Origin: CAZPNX01 sp964588285 | GTDB lineage: Bacteria; Edwardsbacteria; AC1; EtOH8 | Reading direction: 5' to 3' | DNA: 64,000 nucleotides | NCBI GenBank assembly: GCA_964588285.1 | Contig: CAZPNX010000006.1 | Location: 1-64,000, forward strand | Shown here: piece by piece, positions 1 to 7,889 of the stretch | Layout: the number at the start of each line of letters is the position of its first letter | How positions within the stretch are numbered: the first letter of the stretch is position 1 | The notes under the pieces: model-generated | The model's input: only the letters and a program-made list of their open reading frames with translations | Told to the model about the DNA's origin: nothing | Database searches by the model: none | Translations under genes and position numbers: made by a program

Positions 1-21
1 TCCGGGCTTTTCATTTACTCT

Positions 22-50
22 TTGACAACGAGCCGGGGTTGGGTTATAAT
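22..50 (+). promoter_or_regulatory. Strong sigma70-type promoter
   Basis: A perfect -35 TTGACA (22-27) and a perfect -10 TATAAT (45-50) are separated by 17 bp. It faces the J-domain gene and the ior genes. It lies at the junction between GC-rich sequence and the AT-rich stretch that starts just downstream, so it may originally have driven iorA directly (inference). Confidence 0.8.
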
Positions 51-175
51 AAAACAGGGTTTTCTGTGTTTAAAGTGGGTAAGTTTAGGTTGTATTACCA
101 TTAACCTTTTACAATGTAACTTTATTTAGACATATTTTTACTTTACAAATATTACAGTAATACGAAAGGGATGAT

Positions 176-1957
176 ATGTATAAAAACACATATTACCAAA
201 TCTTGAATGTTAAGGAAACTGCTTCACAATATGAGATAAAAGAAGCGTATCATTTAATGATGAAAATGTTGCATCCTGACAGATTTGATAGAATAAAACA
301 AAAAGAAGAATGGCTAAAAGCCAATGAAATGGTGAAATCGATAAATGAAGCATATGATACTTTGAAAGATCCGGAAAAAAGAAAAAGATATGATGCTGAA
401 ATAAGAATTGAACAAGGGAAAAGCCAAGAAGTTATAAACCACGAAGAACGTAGTGATAGTGGAAAGAAAGTGGAAAAAATAAAAGACGATGTAAAAAGTG
501 GAAACGTTTATCTAAATGAATTGCCTGAGCAAACTAAGCAAAAAATACTAGCCTTATTCAATAATAATATTCCGGAATCTATAGTCTTTTGGAAAAGGGA
601 AATATCATTCTATATTTCGATTCTGGTTTTTTGCTTAATAGTGTCAATAGTTAGTATATTTTTAGCTTTGGATTATAAATGGTCGGAAAACAAGTTACTA
701 ATAATATCTTTAGCAAATATATCAAGCTTTATCGTTGTATACTTTCAGATTGTATTTATAAACAAATGGCGTAAATCGGCAATTAAACCAAGAGCTATGT
801 TTACACCAATGTATATTATCAAAAGCGGATTTGATAAGATTTCATTTAGATGGCTATGGGATATGGATGATTTTAAAGTTACAAATCATTTTAAGAAAAG
901 TGGATATTTTGGCGGAGAAAAATTCGAAAAGACTACAATTTCAATTAAATACGGTAAAGAATGGGTTATTGAAGAGATTACCAAAGAAACTTTAGCCGAA
1001 GAAATAATTGAAAGCCTAAGAAAATGGGAAATATTAATAAAAAATCTTATACGTAACAATGATATTAAAACATTAATCAAGTATGACACTTTTTATGGTG
1101 TTAAGAACTATATGCTGAAAAACCACTCCCAAAAGCTATTTTCATTTAAAACAGCATCTGTACTGGCGGCAATATATGTTATCTTTATTTTAAGCCTTAT
1201 TCAATTAAATTTATATTATGATGACTATAAATCTTGGAACACAGCAAAAGAAAAGAATAAAGCAAGTAGTTATCGATTGTATATTACCACACATCCAAAA
1301 GGAAGATGGGTTGAAAATGCTAAATATTCAGTTTTGTTATTATACGACAAAGCGGTTAATAGTTATAAAAACAGACTTTCACCACATTGTGAAAATAAAG
1401 CAGTTAATGCGATAATTGGGATTATTAAAGAAGCAAAAGGGTCGGATAATTATCGTGTAGGTGTCTATTTTAAAGGCAATAATAAAATACCAGCAGATAT
1501 ACATGCTCAATTAGAGCGTATGAAAGGTTATGGTGTTATACTTGAGGTTGGCGATGCTTTCTCAATATCGAAAATGCAAGCAAGGCATACAAAACTTTTA
1601 TCCGAAGTAAAACAAGCGCTAGAAAGAACGATACCGAATGATATTATTGAACTTGAGTTAACACAAGATGAGGGAAACGCTAAAATTATTATTGATTATT
1701 CAATATCATGTAGTTACAAATTATATTATAGAGAGTCGGATGAGTCAGTTCCTCATTATCTCAGACCTTATTATCCTGGCATTTTGATTTCGTGGGTATG
1801 TTATATCAAACCAATATCCGAAGAAGGTTATAAATTCAGTTTACGCTCGAAACCGGCAGAACGTTTTACAGATAGACAACGGGGTGTATATGAAGATATG
1901 ACGGATTCAGCATTTGATGATTTTAGAATGTCATTAATTAAAAAAATCGGTGTATAA
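176..1957 (+). CDS. J-domain (DnaJ-like) membrane protein, AT-rich
   Basis: 593 aa. Residues 1-75 form a J domain with the HPD motif at 33-35 (LHPDRFD), which in this family stimulates the ATPase of an Hsp70. Two hydrophobic segments follow at about 144-168 and 174-195, and a third at about 325-347, so the protein should be membrane-anchored. After the third comes a stretch (YRLYITTHPKGRWVENAKYS) like the short helical repeats of TPR-type proteins. The rest of the C-terminal half is not recognised. There is no Gly/Phe region and no zinc-finger CxxCxGxG, so this is not canonical DnaJ. An AAAGGG ribosome site lies 5 nt before the ATG. Base and codon use are strongly AT-rich, unlike every other gene here, which suggests horizontal transfer. 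The stop lies 13 nt before the iorA start. Confidence 0.8.
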   Translation: MYKNTYYQILNVKETASQYEIKEAYHLMMKMLHPDRFDRIKQKEEWLKANEMVKSINEAYDTLKDPEKRKRYDAEIRIEQGKSQEVINHEERSDSGKKVEKIKDDVKSGNVYLNELPEQTKQKILALFNNNIPESIVFWKREISFYISILVFCLIVSIVSIFLALDYKWSENKLLIISLANISSFIVVYFQIVFINKWRKSAIKPRAMFTPMYIIKSGFDKISFRWLWDMDDFKVTNHFKKSGYFGGEKFEKTTISIKYGKEWVIEEITKETLAEEIIESLRKWEILIKNLIRNNDIKTLIKYDTFYGVKNYMLKNHSQKLFSFKTASVLAAIYVIFILSLIQLNLYYDDYKSWNTAKEKNKASSYRLYITTHPKGRWVENAKYSVLLLYDKAVNSYKNRLSPHCENKAVNAIIGIIKEAKGSDNYRVGVYFKGNNKIPADIHAQLERMKGYGVILEVGDAFSISKMQARHTKLLSEVKQALERTIPNDIIELELTQDEGNAKIIIDYSISCSYKLYYRESDESVPHYLRPYYPGILISWVCYIKPISEEGYKFSLRSKPAERFTDRQRGVYEDMTDSAFDDFRMSLIKKIGV

Positions 1958-1970
1958 TAAGGATATCGAT

Positions 1971-3725
1971 ATGAAAGCACTTCTTTCCGGAAACGAAGCG
2001 GTGGCCCGGGGGGCCTGGGAAGCCGGGGTCAACGTGGTCTCGGCCTATCCCGGGACTCCATCCACCGAAATACTGGAGAACCTGGCCAAGTATAAGGAGG
2101 TCTACGCCGAGCTGGCCACCAACGAGAAGGTGGGGCTGGAGGTGGCGGCCGGGGCCTCATTCGGCGGGGCCCGGGCCCTGACATGCATGAAGCACGTGGG
2201 CCTGAATGTGGCCGCCGACCCCCTGTTCTCCATGGGCTACATCGGGGCCACCGGCGGCTTCGTGGTGGTCAGCGCCGACGACCCGGGTATGCACTCCTCG
2301 CAGAACGAGCAGGACAACCGCTATTATGCCAAGATGGCCAAGATCCCCTGCCTGGAGCCGTCCGACTCCCAGGAGTGCCTCGATTACGCCAGGCTGGCCT
2401 TCGAGATCTCGGAGAAGTTCGACACCCCGGTGTTGCTGAGGCTGACCACCCGCATCTCGCACTCCAAGGGGGTGGTGGAGCCGGGGGAGAGGAAAGAGCA
2501 TAAACCGTCGGGATACGTCAAGGACATCCAGAAGCGCATCACCATCCCGGCCCATGCCCGAAAGATGCACGTGGCGGTCGAGGAGAGGCTTAAACGGTTG
2601 GCGGAGTATGGGGAGACGTTTCCGGGGAACAGGATGGAGAAAGGCGACCGGAAGCTGGGCATCATCACCAGCGGCATCTCCTACCAGTACGCTAGGGAGG
2701 TCTTCCCCGGGGCATCGTTCCTCAAACTAGCCCTGACCTACCCCCTGCCCAAGAAGCTGATAGCCGATTTCATCTCCTCCGTGGACGAGGTTTACGTCAT
2801 CGAGGAGAACGATCCCTTCCTGGAGGAGCAGATCAAGGCCATGGGCTACTCGCCCAAGGGCCGGTGCGCTTTAGACAAGCCGATAACCGGAAAGGATAGG
2901 GTGCCCATCGTGGGCGAGCTGGACCCGACGGCGGTGGCCCGGGCCTTCGGCCTGCAGGCGGAATCGCCCTATAAAAATATGGAGGTGCCGGGACGACCGC
3001 CGGTGCTGTGTCCGGGCTGCCCCCACCGCGGGGTGTTTTATGCCATCAGCAAATTGAAATTGACGGCCACCGGGGACATCGGCTGCTACACCCTGGGGAT
3101 GATGGAGCCACTGGAGGCCATGGACACCGTCATCTGCATGGGCGGCTCGGTGACCGCGGCCATGGGGCTGGAGAAGGCTTTGGGTCCGGAGATGGCCAAA
3201 AGGACGGTGGCCGTCATCGGCGACTCCACCTTTTTTCACTCCGGAATTACCGGGCTCATCGACATGGTCTACAACAACGCCCAGGGGACGGTGGTCATCT
3301 TAGACAACCGGATCACGGCCATGACCGGGCATCAGGAGAACCCGGGCTCGGGCAAGACGCTCCAGGGCCAGCCGGCGCCCGTCCTTCCGTTGGAGGATAT
3401 CTGTCGTGCCTGTGGGGTAAGGGATGTTCAAATTGTCGATCCGCTGGACCTCAAGGCCACCGAGGCGGCGCTCAAGGCGGCAACGGCACACCTAGGGGTC
3501 TCGGTGGTCATCGCCAAGTCGCCCTGCATCTTGATAGAGAAAAAGTTCAAGCCGGCTCTGCAGGTGGACGAGGACGCCTGCGTCGGCTGCCGGCTGTGCC
3601 TCAAGCTGGGCTGTCCGGCCATCTCCTTCGACTCAAAAAAGAAAAAGTCGCACATCGACCCCATCTTCTGCACCGGGTGCGAGGTGTGCGCCAGCTTGTG
3701 TCCCAAGAAGGCCATGAAGCGGTGA
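1971..3725 (+). CDS. iorA: Indolepyruvate ferredoxin oxidoreductase, alpha subunit
   Basis: 584 aa. With IorB it oxidatively decarboxylates aryl pyruvates such as indolepyruvate to the aryl-acetyl-CoA and passes electrons to ferredoxin. The N-terminal pyruvate:ferredoxin-type pyrimidine domain (AYPGTPSTEI near residue 23) is followed by a CPGCPHRG motif near 347, a thiamine-diphosphate region (GDSTFFHSGITGL, near 417) and two C-terminal [4Fe-4S] motifs, CVGCRLCLKLGCP (about 537) and CTGCEVCASLCP (about 567). I chose ATG 1971 because AAGGA lies 7 nt upstream. An upstream in-frame GTG at 1950 overlaps the previous gene and adds residues not expected in the family. iorB follows after an inserted small gene. 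Confidence 0.95.
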   Translation: MKALLSGNEAVARGAWEAGVNVVSAYPGTPSTEILENLAKYKEVYAELATNEKVGLEVAAGASFGGARALTCMKHVGLNVAADPLFSMGYIGATGGFVVVSADDPGMHSSQNEQDNRYYAKMAKIPCLEPSDSQECLDYARLAFEISEKFDTPVLLRLTTRISHSKGVVEPGERKEHKPSGYVKDIQKRITIPAHARKMHVAVEERLKRLAEYGETFPGNRMEKGDRKLGIITSGISYQYAREVFPGASFLKLALTYPLPKKLIADFISSVDEVYVIEENDPFLEEQIKAMGYSPKGRCALDKPITGKDRVPIVGELDPTAVARAFGLQAESPYKNMEVPGRPPVLCPGCPHRGVFYAISKLKLTATGDIGCYTLGMMEPLEAMDTVICMGGSVTAAMGLEKALGPEMAKRTVAVIGDSTFFHSGITGLIDMVYNNAQGTVVILDNRITAMTGHQENPGSGKTLQGQPAPVLPLEDICRACGVRDVQIVDPLDLKATEAALKAATAHLGVSVVIAKSPCILIEKKFKPALQVDEDACVGCRLCLKLGCPAISFDSKKKKSHIDPIFCTGCEVCASLCPKKAMKR

Positions 3726-3739
3726 ACGGAGCAACGTTA

Positions 3740-3759
3740 AACGTAGTAACGGCTGACGT
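3740..3759 (+). repeat. Left inverted repeat of four-helix-bundle cassette
   Basis: The 20-mer AACGTAGTAACGGCTGACGT matches the reverse complement of 4154-4173 at 18 of 20 positions. The pair brackets the gene at 3781. The preceding ACGTTAAACGTAGTA (3734-3748) also recurs at 42654-42668, between rny and the ymdB-like gene. Confidence 0.7.
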
Positions 3760-3780
3760 AGTTGAGTTGAGCGTGGCGGC

Positions 3781-4140
3781 ATGAACAAGTTCAGAGAGTT
3801 GCGAGTTTACAAGAAGGCTGTCGCTTATACGCGTACCATTTACGAGTTGACGGCAAAGTTTCCGAGAAGCGAGGTACTGGGATTAACCTCACAATTACGC
3901 CGCGCGGCCTATTCCATCGTATTGAACATCGCCGAGGGAGCGGGAAGTGCTTCGACAAAAGAGTTCATACGCTTTCTCGATATTGCACAGAGGTCGACCT
4001 TCGAGGTAATGGCAGGTTTGGATATCGCTAAAGAAATCGGGTTCCTAGTCATGGAGGATTATCTATGCAACCAGCAGGAGGCGATAGAGATCAGCGTTAT
4101 GCTCAAAGGGCTTCAACAAAGCCTGCGAAAGCGGCAATAG
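3781..4140 (+). CDS. Four-helix bundle protein (23S rRNA-intervening-sequence family)
   Basis: 119 aa. It has the family signature: FRELRVYKKAV near the N-terminus, then GLTSQLRRAAYSIVLNIAEG (residues about 38-57) and KEFIRFLDIA. Members form antiparallel four-helix bundles. They are known from insertions in 23S rRNA genes of Leptospira and Coxiella, and from scattered intergenic sites in candidate phyla; their molecular role is unknown. Here the gene splits iorA from iorB and is bounded by 20-bp imperfect inverted repeats (3740-3759 and 4154-4173). That suggests it arrived as a small cassette (inference). No good ribosome site precedes the ATG. The family call is firm. Confidence 0.92.
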   Translation: MNKFRELRVYKKAVAYTRTIYELTAKFPRSEVLGLTSQLRRAAYSIVLNIAEGAGSASTKEFIRFLDIAQRSTFEVMAGLDIAKEIGFLVMEDYLCNQQEAIEISVMLKGLQQSLRKRQ

Positions 4141-4153
4141 GGCCTTAAGTCAA

Positions 4154-4173
4154 ACGTCAAACGTTACTACGTT
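4154..4173 (-). repeat. Right inverted repeat of four-helix-bundle cassette
   Basis: ACGTCAAACGTTACTACGTT is the inverted partner of 3740-3759 (18 of 20 match as reverse complement). It ends just before the GAGGA ribosome site (4178-4182) of iorB, so the insertion kept iorB translatable. Confidence 0.7.
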
Positions 4174-4186
4174 ATACGAGGAAAAA

Positions 4187-4759
4187 GTGAAAACAGTCAA
4201 CATCCTTATCTGCGGCGTGGGCGGCCAGGGGGTTCTTTTGGCCGGGGACATCATCGCCGAGTGCGCCATGGCCTGCGGGCACGACGCCAAGAAGTCCGAG
4301 GTCCACGGCATGGCCCAGCGCGGCGGCAGCGTGGTCAGCCACGTGCGATACGGGGACAAGGTCCGCTCGCCCCTGATCCGCCAGGGCCAGGCCGACGTCA
4401 TCCTCTCATTCGAAGAGATGGAGACGGCCCGCTATTTGGACTTCCTGAGGAAGGAAGGCGTAGTCATCATCAACCGCCAGCAGGTGATGCCAATGACCGT
4501 GGCCACCGGCAAGGCCGAGTATCCTGGGGATATCGTCGACCGCATCAAGTCAGCTATCACGAATACCGTCCTGTGCGACGGCCTGAAGCTGTCGGAGCAG
4601 GCGGGCAGCCCCAAGACCATCAACATGGTGCTGCTGGGGGCGCTATCCAAAAGGCTGGAGCTGCCAGTGGAAAAATGGATCGAGACCATCTCCCGCCGGG
4701 TGCCGCCCAAGACGGTGGACATGAACAAAAAGGCCTTCGAACTGGGCCGGAGTTGCTGA
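4187..4759 (+). CDS. iorB: Indolepyruvate ferredoxin oxidoreductase, beta subunit
   Basis: 190 aa, the usual length for IorB. It is the pyruvate:ferredoxin-type gamma-like domain that pairs with IorA. The N-terminus NILICGVGGQGVLLAGDIIA is the conserved Gly-rich start of the domain, followed by KSEVHGMAQRGGSVVSHVRYG. The start is GTG at 4187 with GAGGA 4-5 nt upstream. It is in the same direction as iorA, but the four-helix-bundle cassette lies between them. Confidence 0.94.
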   Translation: MKTVNILICGVGGQGVLLAGDIIAECAMACGHDAKKSEVHGMAQRGGSVVSHVRYGDKVRSPLIRQGQADVILSFEEMETARYLDFLRKEGVVIINRQQVMPMTVATGKAEYPGDIVDRIKSAITNTVLCDGLKLSEQAGSPKTINMVLLGALSKRLELPVEKWIETISRRVPPKTVDMNKKAFELGRSC

Positions 4760-4767
4760 GACTCTTA

Positions 4768-4814
4768 CCTAACCCCTCTATCCCCTTCCCCGCTGGGGAA
4801 GGGGTAGGGTTAGG
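4768..4814 (+). repeat. Palindromic REP-like element
   Basis: A nested palindrome: outer arms CCTAACCC (4768-4775) and GGGTTAGG (4807-4814), inner perfect arms CCCCTTCCCC (4782-4791) and GGGGAAGGGG (4795-4804) around a 3-nt loop. There is no T-run, so it is not a classic terminator. It runs right up to the start of the methyltransferase gene, and its transcript would fold over that gene's start region. Confidence 0.75.
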
Positions 4815-4819
4815 TGAAC

Positions 4820-5581
4820 ATGAGTAAAATGGAACCCGCCCTCTACTCCCAGATAGCCCCGGTCTACGACGCCCTGATGTCTGAGGTTGACTATCGGGGG
4901 TGGGCATTCTATATAACCGAGATACTTTCCAAGCAGGGCATTGGCCCCCCGGCCAGGCTGCTGGACCTGGCCTGCGGCACCGGCACGGTTACCCTGCTCC
5001 TGGCTGAGGCCGGGTTCAGAATGACCGGACTTGACCTGTCCGACCGGATGCTGGAGATGGCTCGTTCCAAGGCCGAAGCCAAGAGGGCCAGGATCGACTG
5101 GCGGCTGGGCGACATGCGGCGGTTCGAACTGGAGGAACCGTTGGACGCCGCCATCTGCCTGTTCGACAGCGTCAATTATTTGACAGAAGAATCGGATCTA
5201 GTGGATTGCTTCTCCTGCGTCAAAAAAGCCCTTAGATCTGGCGGTATATTCCTCTTCGACATGAACACCATCCACGACCTCTCGGCCAACTGGGGCAACG
5301 GCACCAAGGTACGCCAGGACGGCGACGTCCACTCCATCTGGCGGAGTTCCTACGCGCCCTGCGACCGCACCGCCCGCATGGAGCTGACGGTATTCAGCCC
5401 CGACGGCAGCGGCGGCTACCGGAAGCTGAGGGAGGTGCACGTGGAGCGAGGCTACGAGGCGAAGGAGATAGAGTCGTTGCTGGAACAGGCCGGATACGGG
5501 GAGGTCCAGGTCTACAAGCACGGCACCTTCGTCAGACCTGAGGCGGACACGCCCCGGATAATGATAACCGCGAAGGCTTGA
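4820..5581 (+). CDS. Class I SAM-dependent methyltransferase
   Basis: 253 aa. It has a Rossmann methyltransferase fold: motif I RLLDLACGTGTVTLLL near residue 46, motif II MTGLDLSDRMLEMAR, and CLFDSVNYL at motif IV. Before motif I is the YDALMSEVDYRGWAFYI region typical of small-molecule methyltransferases of the ubiE/Tam type. The substrate cannot be told. The start is uncertain: ATG 4820 is chosen, but GTG 4814 is in frame and falls inside the palindromic repeat. The next gene starts 2 nt after the stop, so the two are probably cotranscribed. Confidence 0.82.
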   Translation: MSKMEPALYSQIAPVYDALMSEVDYRGWAFYITEILSKQGIGPPARLLDLACGTGTVTLLLAEAGFRMTGLDLSDRMLEMARSKAEAKRARIDWRLGDMRRFELEEPLDAAICLFDSVNYLTEESDLVDCFSCVKKALRSGGIFLFDMNTIHDLSANWGNGTKVRQDGDVHSIWRSSYAPCDRTARMELTVFSPDGSGGYRKLREVHVERGYEAKEIESLLEQAGYGEVQVYKHGTFVRPEADTPRIMITAKA

Positions 5582-5582
5582 G

Positions 5583-6827
5583 ATGAGCTTCATCGCCGAC
5601 CTCCACATCCACTCCAAATACAGCCGGGCCACCAGCCCGGAGATGGACCTGGAGCACATCACCGAGTGGGCCAGGATAAAGGGGCTGGACCTGCTGGGCA
5701 CCGGCGACTTCACCCACCCGGCCTGGTTCAAGGAGCTGCGCTTCAAGCTGGAGCCGAACGGCAAGGGGCTCTATCGCTACAAGGGCGTCCACTTCATGCC
5801 AACGGCCGAGGTCAACACCATCTTCACCAAGGACGGCCGCACCCGCAAGGTGCACCACGTCATCGCCGCTCCATCGCTGGAGGCGGCCTCGGAGGTCTCG
5901 GCCAGGCTCAAGAAATTCGGGGACCTGTCCATCGACGGCCGGCCGATACTGCCCATCTATGCCTCGCGGCTGGCCGAGCTGGTCTTCGACGCCTCGCCGG
6001 ACTGCATGCTCATCCCGGCCCACGCCTGGACCCCGCACTTCTCGGTCTTCGGCTCCAGCTCGGGCTTCGACCGGATCGAGGACTGCTACGAGGAGTTCAC
6101 CGACCGGATATTCGCTTTGGAGACCGGGTTGTCCTCCGACCCGCCCATGAACTGGCGGCTTTCTGCGCTGGACCGCTTTTCCCTGATCTCCTGCTCGGAC
6201 GCCCACAGCCCGTCCAAGCTGGGGCGGGAGGCGGTGGTCTTCGACTGCGAGCTGGACTATGCCGAAATCAGGGAGGCCCTGAAGGAGAAGGACCCGAGGC
6301 GGCTCAAGGCCACCATCGAGTTCTTTCCCGAGGAGGGCAAGTACCATTACGACGGGCACCGGGCCTGCGGGAAAAGGCTGACGCCGAAGGAGGCGATCCA
6401 GCACGGCAACAAGTGCCCCCAGTGCGGACGGAAGCTCTCCCCCGGAGTACTGCACCGGGTGGAGGAGCTGGCCGACCGTAGGGCCGGGGAGCGGCCGGAA
6501 AACGCCATCGACTACTTCAGCCTGGTGCCGCTGGAGGAGATCATCGCCGCCGCCCTGGAGATGGGGGTGGGCACCCAGACCGTAGGCCGCGAGTACCGCC
6601 AGCTGGTGGCCCGGTTCGGCAACGAGTTCACGGTGCTTCTGGATGCCAAGGAGTCGGAGATCCTGGAGGTGGCCCAGGAAAAGGTGGCCCAGGGCATCGC
6701 CGCGGTTCGCCGGGGCCAGGTGCACGTAGAGCCGGGCTACGACGGGGAGTACGGGAAGATAGAGCTCTTCGGACCGAAGCCCAAAAAGCCGGCGGGCGGC
6801 AAGAAGGAGCAGATGGAGCTGTTCTGA
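5583..6827 (+). CDS. Endonuclease Q-like PHP-domain protein
   Basis: 414 aa. The N-terminal PHP metal-dependent hydrolase domain shows DLHIHSKYS (residues 6-14), GTGDFTHPAW, a TAEVNTIF strand, HAWTPHFSVFGSSSGFD and SCSDAHSPS, which supply the metal-binding His/Asp residues. A zinc-finger-like CG..(about 17)..CPQC follows near 261-282, then a helical C-terminal region. This order matches the EndoQ family, which cuts DNA 5' of deaminated bases (hypoxanthine, uracil, xanthine) in Thermococcales and some bacteria. The C-terminal tail QMELF resembles a PCNA/sliding-clamp-binding peptide (inference). It starts right after the methyltransferase stop. Confidence 0.85.
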   Translation: MSFIADLHIHSKYSRATSPEMDLEHITEWARIKGLDLLGTGDFTHPAWFKELRFKLEPNGKGLYRYKGVHFMPTAEVNTIFTKDGRTRKVHHVIAAPSLEAASEVSARLKKFGDLSIDGRPILPIYASRLAELVFDASPDCMLIPAHAWTPHFSVFGSSSGFDRIEDCYEEFTDRIFALETGLSSDPPMNWRLSALDRFSLISCSDAHSPSKLGREAVVFDCELDYAEIREALKEKDPRRLKATIEFFPEEGKYHYDGHRACGKRLTPKEAIQHGNKCPQCGRKLSPGVLHRVEELADRRAGERPENAIDYFSLVPLEEIIAAALEMGVGTQTVGREYRQLVARFGNEFTVLLDAKESEILEVAQEKVAQGIAAVRRGQVHVEPGYDGEYGKIELFGPKPKKPAGGKKEQMELF

Positions 6828-6838
6828 AAGGGTCTATC

Positions 6839-7333
6839 GTGGAAAGAAGAATGAATCGTCTCTGGGCCCCCTGGCGCATGGCCTACATAACGAGCGAGGA
6901 GCAGAAGAAAAACAAGGGGTGCATCTTCTGCCTCAAGCCGAAGCAAAAAGGCGATGCGAAGAACCTGATTCTTCTCCGGGGGAGGGAGGCCTTCGTCATC
7001 ATGAACCTATATCCCTACAACAACGGGCATCTGATGGTGGCTCCCTACAGACATATAGGAGACCTGGGGAAGCTCAGCGACTCTGAGCTCCTGGAGATGA
7101 TGAACCTGGCCCGACGCTGCCAGAGGGCCATGGCCGCCACCATGCGGCCGGACGGGTTCAACCTGGGCTTCAACCTGGGGCGGACGGCCGGGGCCGGGAT
7201 AGCGGACCACGTCCATCTCCACCTGGTGCCGCGCTGGAACGGGGACACCAACTTCATGCCGGTGCTGGCCGGAACCAAGGTCGTCTCCGAGGGCCTAGCG
7301 CAAACCTACCGAAAGCTTAAAAGCGTACTGTAA
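6839..7333 (+). CDS. HIT family nucleotide hydrolase/transferase
   Basis: 164 aa. The histidine-triad motif HVHLHLVPRW (near 124) carries the catalytic His. The N-terminus MNRLWAPWRMAYI and the CIFC pair are typical of the bacterial AP4A-phosphorylase-like HIT branch, which acts on dinucleoside polyphosphates or nucleotide phosphoramidates. Two starts are possible. GTG 6839 has GAAAGGG upstream. ATG 6851 gives the canonical MNRLWAPWR start but has a poorly spaced ribosome site. The lipoprotein gene follows 2 nt after the stop. Confidence 0.9.
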   Translation: MERRMNRLWAPWRMAYITSEEQKKNKGCIFCLKPKQKGDAKNLILLRGREAFVIMNLYPYNNGHLMVAPYRHIGDLGKLSDSELLEMMNLARRCQRAMAATMRPDGFNLGFNLGRTAGAGIADHVHLHLVPRWNGDTNFMPVLAGTKVVSEGLAQTYRKLKSVL

Positions 7334-7335
7334 AG

Positions 7336-7755
7336 ATGCGGCCAGCACTTCTGGCGGTCGCTTTTGCCTTTTTGGCTTTAGGATGTCGGAACAACGAGAA
7401 GAACCCTTTGGAAGGATTCTCCGGCGAGGTCTCCTGCCAGAGGCCAAGAGTAAGCCTGCATTTTATTGAACCGGGCGGCAAGGACAGCCTGCTGGCGGTG
7501 CGAGTGGGAAACTTTTTCGCCGAAAGGCCGGTGGTGCTGGATTCGCTGGCCTCGGCCTGCCAGTTCTCGGCCCGGGAATCTGGCGAGGGATGGACGATAA
7601 TGGGCTGCTTCGAAGACGGCAGTGGGGGCCTGCACCTGGTCTACTTCAATCGGTACCGGCGCGAGCGCATCATGGCCGGGCGCAAGCTGCATTTGTGCTA
7701 CGACCGGAACAGGGAGCTGAGGGACATCTTCGTCTACGAGGTGCCGCTGGAATGA
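7336..7755 (+). CDS. Small predicted lipoprotein, unknown function
   Basis: 139 aa. The N-terminus MRPALLAVAFAFLALGC is a lipoprotein signal peptide with lipobox LALG-C at Cys17. After processing, about 122 residues of a mixed, probably beta-rich domain would remain at the membrane. It contains two further Cys residues, in TIMGCFEDG and KLHLCYD, that could form a disulfide. No family is recognised. It is tightly coupled to the HIT gene (2-nt gap) and is followed by a palindromic repeat. Confidence 0.7.
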   Translation: MRPALLAVAFAFLALGCRNNEKNPLEGFSGEVSCQRPRVSLHFIEPGGKDSLLAVRVGNFFAERPVVLDSLASACQFSARESGEGWTIMGCFEDGSGGLHLVYFNRYRRERIMAGRKLHLCYDRNRELRDIFVYEVPLE

Positions 7756-7779
7756 ATGTCTGTTTGCCGCGGACTGGAA

Positions 7780-7875
7780 ACAATCCCCCCTCGAGAGGGG
7801 ATTGAGGGGTGTGTCCTAGGTTCCGACATGTGAAAAACCAAACACACCCCTGCCCCTCTTAATAGAGGGGATTGT
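7780..7875 (+). repeat. 96-bp MITE-like inverted repeat
   Basis: The left arm (7780-7814) begins ACAATCCCC and ends GGGGTGTGT. The right arm (7842-7875) begins ACACACCCC and ends GGGGATTGT. The arms are reverse complements over most of their length, and the left arm also has an internal hairpin, CCCCTCGAGAGGGG (7787-7800). The centre is about 27 nt of unrelated sequence. It fills most of the gap between the lipoprotein gene and mnmA. No coding capacity was seen. Confidence 0.75.
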
Positions 7876-7889
7876 TTTTAGCGAAGAAG

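Noticed and set aside
1950..1970. In-frame GTG start for iorA at 1950
   Set aside because: It lies inside the previous gene, has no ribosome site and adds residues foreign to the family; ATG 1971 has AAGGA 7 nt upstream.
2183..2503. Second-frame open reading frames inside iorA
   Set aside because: Arg/Gly/Pro-rich shadow frames with no ribosome site; iorA itself is certain.
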